Assembly (NCBI GenBank): GCA_944381205.1
Contig: CALWKG010000002.1
Span: 84,464 to 127,304 of the forward strand
DNA length: 42,841 nucleotides
DNA from: an uncultured Clostridia bacterium
GTDB taxonomy: Bacteria; Bacillota; Clostridia; Christensenellales; UBA1242
Direction of reading: 5' to 3'
Made by a program: the position numbers and the translations under genes. The notes beneath the pieces were generated by a model. That model was not told the origin of the DNA. It saw nothing but the letters and a program-made list of their open reading frames with translations, and did no database searches. Below, piece by piece: positions 37,245 through 42,841 of the stretch (positions within the stretch are counted from its first letter, which is position 1; the number at the start of each line of letters is the position of its first letter).

Positions 37245-37508
37245 ATGAAAAAATTAAAAAAATTTTTAAAAAAGGGAAACAATATTTTTTTTAGAGTTAG
37301 GTCACAAGACTCAAAAATTTTTTTGCAGTTTGCCAAAAAGAATGGGTGTAGGTGGATAAATGAAAAAGGGATTGATTTAAGAAAAGATGATTGCGGGGCT
37401 TTTATGGGTGTGGATAAAGATTTGCGTTTGGGAATTATGTCTGCAATGTGTTGGTGCCATTTGGATAGCGATGTTAAAAAGATTAATTTTGATAGGAGTA
37501 TGTTATGA
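37245..37508 (+). CDS. Unknown small basic protein, first gene of the SAM-riboswitch operon
   Basis: 87 residues, not assigned to a named family. The N-terminus is strongly basic (KKLKKFLKKGNN). The middle reads FRVRSQDSKIFLQFAKKNG then CRWINEKGIDL, a layout I associate with small phage-type or plasmid-type proteins in gut Firmicutes. The C-terminal half has three Cys and a Met/Trp-rich segment (IMSAMCWCHL). AAGGAG precedes the ATG by 6 bases. Its stop overlaps the metK start (ATGA), so translation is coupled and both genes are under SAM control. A role in methionine/SAM use is suggested by position only. Confidence 0.7.
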   Translation: MKKLKKFLKKGNNIFFRVRSQDSKIFLQFAKKNGCRWINEKGIDLRKDDCGAFMGVDKDLRLGIMSAMCWCHLDSDVKKINFDRSML

Positions 37509-38584
37509 TTAGAGTTTTGACAAGCGAAAGTGTTAATATTGGGCACCCAGACAAAACTTGTGATGTGATTGCCGATGCTATTTTAGATGAGGCTTTAAGG
37601 CAAGATGACCAGTCACAAATGGCAGTTGAATGTTCAATAAAAAACGATAAGTTGTTTATTTATGGGGAAGCAACCACAAAAGCAAAAATAAACTACAACA
37701 AAATAGCAAGGCAAATTTTAAAGGAAATAGGCTATACAAATAAGTTTAAAATTATAAAAGAAATTAGTATCCAAAGTCCGGATATTTATCAAGCTGTTGT
37801 AAAAAATGAGTTGTGTGCTAACGACCAAGGTATGATATATGGCTATGCAACTAATGAAACAAGGGAATATATGCCTTTGCCAATAATCTTGGCACATAAG
37901 TTGATGAAACAATACGAGATTTATAGAAGAACTACAAATTATTTTTATGCAGACGCAAAATGCCAAGTGTCGGTTGAATATTTAAACGATAAGCCGAATA
38001 AAATTAATACCATATTATTGTCTGCTTCGCATAGTAAATCAATTACGTATAAGGATATTGAAACTAAGTTAAGGATAAATGTTATACTTCCAGTGATTAG
38101 AGAATACAATAGATTAATAGAAAATACTGAGTATATCATAAATCCAAGCGGAATGTTTACAATTTGGGGAAGTTTTGGGGATAGTGGCTGTGTAGGAAGA
38201 AAAATTGTAGTTGACACATATGGCGGAGTTGGACGTGTTGGAGGCGGTTGTTTTTCTAGTAAAAATGCCACTAAGGTGGATAGGGCTGGGGCTTACTATG
38301 CTAGATATGTTGCAAAAAACATCGTGGCTAATAATTTTGCGGATAGATGCGAGATACAAGTTTCCTACGGGATTGGAATGAGTAAACCTATTTCAATGGA
38401 TATTAATACATTTAATACTGAAAAAGTGCCTCTCGAAAAAATTTATAAGTATGTAGAAAAAAAATTTGACTTTTCGCCAAATAATATAATTAAGGAACTC
38501 GATTTATTGAGACCGCAATATAAACAAACCGCTTGTTATGGGCATTTTGGAAGGAATGAGTTTAGTTGGGAAAAAATAAAATAA
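37505..38584 (+). CDS. metK: S-adenosylmethionine synthetase, short divergent form
   Basis: 359 residues against 380-400 usually. The ATP/methionine site motifs are present: TSESVNIGHPDKTCD (His and Asp), the Glu in YGEATT, QSPDIYQ, NDQGMIYGYATNE, DAKCQVS, GDSGCVGRKIVVDTYGG and SKNATKVDRAG. The catalytic Lys and Asp residues known from E. coli MetK therefore appear to be kept. The gate loop between QSPDI and DQG is about three residues shorter, the usual FSGKDP reads FSSKNA, and the C-terminus ends soon after GHFGR. The enzyme makes SAM from ATP and methionine. It follows a SAM riboswitch, giving direct product feedback. Confidence 0.93.
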   Translation: MIRVLTSESVNIGHPDKTCDVIADAILDEALRQDDQSQMAVECSIKNDKLFIYGEATTKAKINYNKIARQILKEIGYTNKFKIIKEISIQSPDIYQAVVKNELCANDQGMIYGYATNETREYMPLPIILAHKLMKQYEIYRRTTNYFYADAKCQVSVEYLNDKPNKINTILLSASHSKSITYKDIETKLRINVILPVIREYNRLIENTEYIINPSGMFTIWGSFGDSGCVGRKIVVDTYGGVGRVGGGCFSSKNATKVDRAGAYYARYVAKNIVANNFADRCEIQVSYGIGMSKPISMDINTFNTEKVPLEKIYKYVEKKFDFSPNNIIKELDLLRPQYKQTACYGHFGRNEFSWEKIK

Positions 38585-38686
38585 TATAACCCCAAATGTA
38601 GAAATATTTTTGTATAAAAAATTATCTAGTAATTGTAGGTTTTGAATTAAACAAAAAGTTAAAAAATAAAATATATTTTGGTTGGG

Positions 38687-38716
38687 TTGATTTTGTTCCA
38701 TGTTGTTTGTTATAAT
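38687..38716 (+). promoter_or_regulatory. Extended -10 promoter of the HTH/UDG-like/FtsZ-like operon
   Basis: TTGATT (38687-38692), 18 bases and a perfect TATAAT (38711-38716) preceded by TGT (extended -10). It lies 20 bases before the HTH gene, giving a very short leader. Confidence 0.75.
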
Positions 38717-38736
38717 ATAAATAGAGAGGAAAACTA

Positions 38737-38985
38737 ATGAAAAAATCTAAAAAACTTATAATCTTGTATGTTTATGATGCTTTAAAATATGAAAGTAGCG
38801 AAAATTGTTTATTACACCAAACAAAAATAGCCAAGCAAATCAGCAATTATTGTGAAATATCTTGCGATCGAAAAACAGTTGCTCGTAATATTAAATATCT
38901 TAGTGAATATGATTGTGATATTGTTACTATAAAAGGCAAGGGCTGTTATATGAACTCATACCCATATTTTGAAAAGATAGATTAG
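38737..38985 (+). CDS. Stand-alone winged-helix DNA-binding protein (WYL-regulator-type HTH)
   Basis: 82 residues. The layout IILYVYDALKYESSENCLLHQTKIA, then CDRKTVARNIKYLSEYDCDI and a Gly/Tyr wing (KGKGCYMNSYPYF), matches the N-terminal winged helix of WYL-domain regulators. No WYL or other sensor domain follows. DRKTV is the probable recognition helix. It leads a three-gene operon (gaps of 21 and 9 bases), so it may autoregulate it. GAGAGGAAA is the SD. The helix-turn-helix call is fairly firm; a regulatory role is inferred. Confidence 0.72.
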   Translation: MKKSKKLIILYVYDALKYESSENCLLHQTKIAKQISNYCEISCDRKTVARNIKYLSEYDCDIVTIKGKGCYMNSYPYFEKID

Positions 38986-39006
38986 AATTAAAAAAGGGAG
39001 ATGCTA

Positions 39007-39579
39007 ATGAAAAGTTATATTGAGTTGATAGATTTGAAAATAGAAAGAAAGAAAGAAAAAGAAAAGGAGCAGAGTTCATTGATTTATAAAAATATTGTTG
39101 AGTCAGAGAATTTTGAAAAGGAGCGCAACAATTTTAAACCTAGTAAAACAAAAATTTTGTTTGTTGGAGAGAGTCGCCCATTTGGTGGAACTTTCTTTTA
39201 TGATGAAAATTCAAATCTATATAAATATACAAAAGAGGCATTTAATAATGTAGGTATTGATTTTTCACTCGCAAAATTTAAAGAAATAGGTTGTTGGCTG
39301 TATGATGTTTGCAAAGAACCAATAAACCACATTGAGTCTAATAGTGCAAAAAGGAAAATAATTGAAAAATATATTTCAGATTTGATATCTGTTATTAAAG
39401 ATTTATCTCCTCAATATATTATAGTTGTCAAAAAAACTTGTATGGAAAAAGTTTTTTCATCAATTTTGGGAATTGGCTATTCAGAAAATTCTAATGTCTT
39501 TAATACTTCGTTTCCTTCATGTGGAAATCAGAAGAAATATGTAAACGAGCTAACAAAAATTTTAAGAAACATTTTGTGA
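39007..39579 (+). CDS. Uracil-DNA-glycosylase-superfamily-like protein
   Basis: 190 residues from ATG 39007, chosen because GGGAG ends 6 bases upstream; an in-frame ATG at 39001 touches the SD. The N-terminal 45 residues are a charged helix (KIERKKEKEKEQ). The domain then starts with KILFVGESRPFGGTFFYDENSNLY, resembling motif 1 of UDG-like proteins (GExPG type). It ends with NVFNTSFPSCGN, at the place of the UDG HPS motif. The His of HPS is replaced (FPS) and the motif 1 catalytic Asp/Glu is not evident, so glycosylase activity is doubtful. It is the middle gene of a compact operon with an HTH protein and an FtsZ-like protein. Confidence 0.55.
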   Translation: MKSYIELIDLKIERKKEKEKEQSSLIYKNIVESENFEKERNNFKPSKTKILFVGESRPFGGTFFYDENSNLYKYTKEAFNNVGIDFSLAKFKEIGCWLYDVCKEPINHIESNSAKRKIIEKYISDLISVIKDLSPQYIIVVKKTCMEKVFSSILGIGYSENSNVFNTSFPSCGNQKKYVNELTKILRNIL

Positions 39580-39588
39580 GGAGTGATA

Positions 39589-40296
39589 ATGGAAAAACAA
39601 AATAAAAACTTTAAAATAAAAATTGTTGGTATTGGAGATTATGGAATTCGTTTTATAGAAACTTTAAGTGAAATGCCAAATGTTGAATATATAAATATAA
39701 ATACCGATTGGGCATTTATGGGGAATAGTGCCAACCAACAATTACGGATCGGCAAAAGAATCACAAGAGGACTGGGAACAGGCGCACACGCTAAATTTGG
39801 AATGCAAGCCGCGGAAGAAGATAATGAACTTATATCCAACAGCATAAAAGATGGCAGCTTTATCATTGTTGTGGCAGGTCTTGGTGGTGGAACAGGGTCT
39901 GGTGCATCACCAGTTGTTTCTAAGATAGCAAAAGAATTACATATTCCCACTATTGCTTTTGTAACAAGTCCCTTTGACCTTGAAGGGGAAATAAGGTGTA
40001 AAACCGCAAATGATGGCATTGCACAACTTAAAAATGTTGTTGATGTTTTGTCAGTGATTTCAATAGAAAAAATACTTGAAAGTTCTAGTGAATATAAAAA
40101 AATCCCTATTCCCGAATTCTATCTCGAAGTAGATGAAATATTGAGGTTAAGCATAACAAATGTGATAAAATATATAAATTCGCAAGTGATAAAAGAAAAA
40201 TCAATGAAAAATGCCTTCAAATTACTTAAAAGGGATGAAATATACAACATTATATGCGAAGATGGTAGTTTCAAAAATTTTATAGAAATTTTTTGA
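39589..40296 (+). CDS. Truncated FtsZ-like GTP-binding protein lacking the T7 catalytic loop
   Basis: 235 residues from ATG 39589 (GAGGAG ends about 5 bases upstream; a GTG at 39583 is in frame). It aligns by eye with the FtsZ N-terminal domain. T1 is VGIGDYGIRFI, the T3 region RIGKRITRGLGTGAHAKFG, the tubulin/FtsZ signature GGGTGSG is at residues 99-105, and T5 is TSPFDLEGE. T6 has lost the usual NDRLL (SIEKILE). Helix H7 keeps Asp182 in EVDEIL. The protein then ends in about 50 unrelated residues; no NxDFxD T7 loop and no C-terminal FtsZ domain follow. It could bind GTP but not complete the next subunit's active site. It is the last gene of its operon, before a terminator. Confidence 0.85.
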   Translation: MEKQNKNFKIKIVGIGDYGIRFIETLSEMPNVEYININTDWAFMGNSANQQLRIGKRITRGLGTGAHAKFGMQAAEEDNELISNSIKDGSFIIVVAGLGGGTGSGASPVVSKIAKELHIPTIAFVTSPFDLEGEIRCKTANDGIAQLKNVVDVLSVISIEKILESSSEYKKIPIPEFYLEVDEILRLSITNVIKYINSQVIKEKSMKNAFKLLKRDEIYNIICEDGSFKNFIEIF

Positions 40297-40331
40297 ATAA
40301 TGTTAAAAGAGTATAATCATAAAAAGAAAAC

Positions 40332-40358
40332 ATAGGCAAAATCTCTGCCTATTTTTTT
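40332..40358 (+). terminator. Terminator after the FtsZ-like gene
   Basis: A perfect 7-bp stem ATAGGCA / TGCCTAT with a 7-base loop is followed by T6. It closes the three-gene operon. Confidence 0.85.
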
Positions 40359-40418
40359 GTAACAAAAAACCCCGGGATAGTCCCGGGGTTTAAAAAAGGT
40401 TAACCTTTACATAAGAAT

Positions 40419-40471
40419 ACCTCCTATGTTAAGATTTTTTGTAGTCTACACAAAAAAATTACATAGGAGGT
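40419..40471 (+). promoter_or_regulatory. Hairpin sequestering the tnpA ribosome binding site
   Basis: ACCTCCTATGT (40419-40429) is a perfect 11-bp complement of ACATAGGAGGT (40461-40471), which contains the tnpA SD. The loop is 31 bases. It would hide the ribosome site in the transcript, the repression known for IS200. Confidence 0.85.
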
Positions 40472-40476
40472 TTGTC

Positions 40477-40932
40477 ATGAAAGACACAAATAGTTTAGCA
40501 CATACGACTTGGAATTGCAAATATCATATAGTTTTTGCACCTAGGTATAGAAGAAAAGTATTTTTTGGAGAAAAAAGAAGAGAGATAGGAGTAATTCTAA
40601 GGAGTCTGTGCGAATGGAAAGAAGTTAATATAATAGAGGCTGAAATATGCCCAGACCATGTACATATGTTAGTTGAGATACCCCCAAAACTAAGCGTTAG
40701 CGGGTTTATGGGGTTTCTCAAAGGCAAAAGTACGGTTTTAATATATCAAAGGTTTACGAATCTGATGTTAAAATATAGACATAGAGAATTTTGGTGTACA
40801 GGATATTATGTAGATACAGTAGGAAAGAATACAAAAAAAACTAAGGAATACATCGCGAACCAATTAAAAGAAGACAAAAGAATAGAGCAAATGATAATGA
40901 GTGAGGTTGTAGATCCATTTAAGAAGAAGTAA
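40477..40932 (+). CDS. tnpA: IS200 TnpA, Y1 HUH transposase
   Basis: 151 residues from ATG 40477, set by AGGAGG 6 bases upstream. The HUH motif is HVHML (CPDHVHMLVEIPPKLS). The catalytic Tyr lies in the C-terminal helix GYYVDTVGKNTKKTKEYI. The N-terminal WNCKYHIVFAPRYRRKVF is typical of the family. The enzyme cuts and rejoins single-stranded IS ends by a phosphotyrosine intermediate. The frame is open upstream to 40426, but that stretch is the leader hairpin. No TnpB or RNA-guided partner is present. Confidence 0.96.
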   Translation: MKDTNSLAHTTWNCKYHIVFAPRYRRKVFFGEKRREIGVILRSLCEWKEVNIIEAEICPDHVHMLVEIPPKLSVSGFMGFLKGKSTVLIYQRFTNLMLKYRHREFWCTGYYVDTVGKNTKKTKEYIANQLKEDKRIEQMIMSEVVDPFKKK

Positions 40933-41111
40933 GCGGTTCGCGATATGCAATGTAGACTACGCGTTTACGCGTCTGCTAGAACAAGGGGTTTTACCCCAAT
41001 TTGAAAAACCACGGGGTATACCCGTGGATTTTTGTTAACAAAACATTTATCTAAAAATTTTGTTTTATGTTGATAAATATTTTAAAATTTTAGTTCTAAT
41101 TGAGGATTTTA

Positions 41112-41120
41112 TGTTATAAT
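41112..41120 (+). promoter_or_regulatory. Extended -10 promoter element upstream of the Sel1/GIY-YIG gene
   Basis: TGT-TATAAT (41112-41120) has a perfect extended -10; no good -35 is seen at 17 bases. The leader to the gene would be about 130 bases. The rest of 41036-41260 holds nothing recognised. Confidence 0.5.
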
Positions 41121-41260
41121 GTGTATGTATTTGTAGAAAGGTAGCATAATTTCAAGCCAAAACCGATGCAGAATTCAAAGAGTTGTGATAAAATTTAGAT
41201 ATAAATAAATGCAAGGATTTTTGAAAGTTTTATTGTATAAGAATATTAGGTGGTTTACAA

Positions 41261-42298
41261 ATGAGTGAAAAGGATTTTGGATGCAAATTGAAAAGGATTG
41301 ACATTGATGATATCCATGCCAAATTAAATTTGGCATGTCGTTATTGTGAAGGTCGAGGTGTTAAACAAGATTATAAAAAAGCATTTGAACTTGCTTTTAA
41401 ATGTGCTGAACAAGGATTGATTGCGGCAATGGCTTTGTTGGGCGATTTCTATTTTTATGGATGGGGTGTAAAAAAGGATAAAGAAAAAGCGAGGTATTGG
41501 TTTATGGAAGAGGACTTTTGCAAAAGTATGCTTACCGAGAACTATGAGAAAATAAAGTCAAACCAAAAGGGATATAGGAATATGAAATACGATGTTAAAA
41601 CAAAATGTAAAAATTGCGGAAAAATATTTACAGTTAGAGAAAAATTTTTATTTGAAATTCCTGACAATGCAACTGAAACAAAAGAATCTTGGGAAGAGCT
41701 GGCATTTTTGCGTAGTGTTTGTGGAATTGAAGGCTTTTGTCCAGAATGCAGAAAATATGAAATAATGATTAAACACAAAAGAAATTGGGTTGAGGATTTT
41801 AGGAATTTGGAAGAAGAAATGCAAGGATTTACAAAAGTAGGAAAAATCAAAGATTGGAGAACATGGATAGAAAAATTGCCTAAGCAAAAGGGAGTATATG
41901 CGGTAACAAGAGAGAGTGAAGATACACCACAAATCCTTGAGAAAGGAACAGGAGGATTTTTTAAGGATAGAGATCCAAATGTTGGAATAGAAGAATTATC
42001 GAAAAAATGGTATTATAGTAGTCATAAAATTATGTATATTGGCAGAGCCAATTATGACAATGACAATCCGCAAGCACAAAAAAGCAGAGCAACTTTACAA
42101 AATCGAGTTAAAGCATATATGCGTTTTGGAAATAATGAAAAAATAGGCCACTGGGGCGGCAGATATATATGGCAATTAGCAGATTCAGGCGAACTTGATG
42201 TTTGGTATAAAGTTTGCGACAATCCACAAACGATTGAAAGTGAATTAATTAAAAAGCATAAACCTTTTGCAAATTTGAAAAAAGGTGACAAAGATTAG
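41261..42298 (+). CDS. Sel1-repeat / zinc-ribbon / GIY-YIG-like fusion protein
   Basis: 345 residues in three parts. Residues 14-80 hold about two Sel1-like repeats (LACRYCEGRGVKQDYKKAFE, then GDFYFYGWGVKKDKEKARYW). Residues 112-165 hold CKNC and CPEC pairs that could bind zinc. Residues from about 205 resemble a GIY-YIG nuclease: KGVYAV near 210, MYIGRAN near 259, an NRVKAYMRFG helix with the expected Arg, GHWGGRYIWQL, a Glu in ESELIKKH near 326 and the Asn of FANL near 337. About 45 residues separate GVY from YIG, more than usual. It may cut nucleic acid with the Sel1 and zinc parts giving specificity; this is inference. SD is AGGTGG. Confidence 0.7.
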   Translation: MSEKDFGCKLKRIDIDDIHAKLNLACRYCEGRGVKQDYKKAFELAFKCAEQGLIAAMALLGDFYFYGWGVKKDKEKARYWFMEEDFCKSMLTENYEKIKSNQKGYRNMKYDVKTKCKNCGKIFTVREKFLFEIPDNATETKESWEELAFLRSVCGIEGFCPECRKYEIMIKHKRNWVEDFRNLEEEMQGFTKVGKIKDWRTWIEKLPKQKGVYAVTRESEDTPQILEKGTGGFFKDRDPNVGIEELSKKWYYSSHKIMYIGRANYDNDNPQAQKSRATLQNRVKAYMRFGNNEKIGHWGGRYIWQLADSGELDVWYKVCDNPQTIESELIKKHKPFANLKKGDKD

Positions 42299-42342
42299 AC
42301 GTATAATATGATTTTGCATATTTAGAAAATTAAAAATTCATC

Positions 42343-42371
42343 AATCACGAGCAAAAGTTCGTGATTTTTTG
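42343..42371 (+). terminator. Intrinsic terminator after the Sel1/GIY-YIG gene
   Basis: An 8-bp stem AATCACGA / TCGTGATT with an 8-base loop and a following T-run. The gap 42372-42575 shows nothing else. Confidence 0.8.
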
Positions 42372-42575
42372 TTAGTCCCCAGATGGTCTGGTTGTTTTAT
42401 TATACAATAAATGGTATAGACAAATTCGCTTATGCTTTTTTATTTTTAAAAGATTCTATTATCAAGATATCAAATTATTTCTGTGATTATTATGTCACAA
42501 ATGATGAAAAGTCAATAGGAACATTTGACTTTAAAGAACTGAATATGTTAATATAAAATCAACAAAGGGGGATTT

Positions 42576-42841
42576 ATGGAATTTTTAGGTTGGTTATTTA
42601 GTATTCCTAGTCGGCATTATAGAGATATGCGAAGATATGAAAGAGGGGGTGTTGGTGCAAGAATTTTTGCAATCATCCTTTCAATGCTTTTTATTGGTGC
42701 TGCGCTCGGGCTTGAATATTGGTTTTTGTCGTCACTTATGACAGGCGGTTCGCTTGGTGGTGGAATTGCAAAAGTTGTTGCGCTAATTTTTATTGGTATT
42801 TTCTTTGTTGCAACTTTTATCGCAGCACTTGAATATTGTGG
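42576..42841 (+). CDS. Membrane protein, 3' end outside the window
   Basis: The first 88 residues are visible and the frame is open to the window edge. A short N-terminus (MEFLGWLFSIPSRHYRDMRRYERGG, interrupted by basic residues) is followed by two hydrophobic segments at about residues 28-52 and 62-85. An AAAGGGGG SD lies 5 bases before the ATG. The family is not recognised. Higher G+C at several codons than the adjacent gap supports true coding. Confidence 0.7.
   Translation, partial: MEFLGWLFSIPSRHYRDMRRYERGGVGARIFAIILSMLFIGAALGLEYWFLSSLMTGGSLGGGIAKVVALIFIGIFFVATFIAALEYC

Larger units (their letters stand above)
40366..41031 (+). mobile_element. IS200-type insertion sequence, apparently complete
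   Basis: About 670 bp, a normal size for IS200 with only tnpA. The left end has a perfect 10-bp GC-rich hairpin (AACCCCGGGA/TCCCGGGGTT, 40368-40390) and a 14-bp palindrome AAAGGTTAACCTTT (40396-40409). The right end has GGGG/CCCC (40985-40997) and CCACGGG/CCCGTGG (41009-41027) hairpins. These GC-rich structures stand out sharply from the AT-rich flanks. As expected for the family, no terminal inverted repeats or target duplication are seen. The exact cleavage points are not determinable by eye. The insertion lies between two transcription units and breaks no gene I can recognise. Confidence 0.85.

Noticed and set aside
37718..38359. Overlapping minus-strand open frames
   Set aside because: They are antisense to metK, with no recognisable protein and no SD.
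40368..40390. GC-rich hairpin as an independent terminator of the FtsZ-like operon
   Set aside because: A separate terminator with a T-run lies just upstream (40332-40358); this hairpin fits better as the IS200 left end, though it may also terminate.
40426..40476. Longer tnpA start
   Set aside because: This stretch forms the RBS-hiding leader hairpin; the AGGAGG-matched ATG is at 40477 and matches the usual TnpA N-terminus.

Overview
The window is AT-rich DNA with short intergenic gaps, Shine-Dalgarno sites of the GGAGG type, an S-box (SAM-I class) riboswitch and a Gram-positive-style lipoprotein (lipobox LSAC). It has clostridial-style glycogen genes and no outer-membrane genes. This fits an AT-rich member of the Bacillota, probably an uncultured gut-type Clostridia. 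That placement is an inference from gene content, not a phylogeny.

Layout. (1) 1-4975: the 3' part of a giant beta-helix surface protein with dozens of GGGIY-type repeats. (2) 5019-9516: iron-dependent alcohol dehydrogenase, MscS channel, an unrecognised two-TM protein, dCMP deaminase on the minus strand and a YhhN-family membrane protein. (3) 9517-10134: a gene-free stretch with a degenerate A-tract motif at 54-bp spacing and a striking 11-bp tandem array. (4) 10135-14058: FkbM methyltransferase, a bidirectional terminator and a minus-strand type II P-type ATPase. (5) 14252-20438: a galactofuranose-type surface-glycan cluster with UDP-galactopyranose mutase, a DUF4422 transferase, a Wzy-like polymerase, a GT2-GT4 fusion and another GT2. 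(6) 20459-22138: glutaminyl-tRNA synthetase with a degenerate KMSKS motif. (7) 22519-33536: a compact glycogen/maltodextrin operon, malQ-glgB-glgA-glgP-GH13-pgi. It covers chain synthesis, branching, phosphorolysis, debranching-type hydrolysis and transglycosylation, and the link to glycolysis. GlgA carries a roughly 200-residue histone-H1-like Lys/Ser/Thr-rich N-terminal extension. (8) 33771-36839: HAD hydrolase, GT-C membrane glycosyltransferase and a lipoprotein.

From about 37 kb the window looks accessory. A SAM riboswitch with a readable terminator/antiterminator switch controls an unknown 87-residue protein translationally coupled to a short, divergent MetK. Next comes a three-gene operon with its own extended -10 promoter and terminator: a winged-helix regulator, a uracil-DNA-glycosylase-like protein, and a truncated FtsZ-like protein that keeps the GTP-binding loops but stops before the catalytic T7 loop. 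This trio is the best candidate for an undescribed system. It is followed by a complete IS200-type element with an RBS-sequestering leader hairpin, a Sel1/zinc-ribbon/GIY-YIG fusion protein, and the start of a membrane protein cut by the window edge.

No tRNA, rRNA or CRISPR array was recognised.
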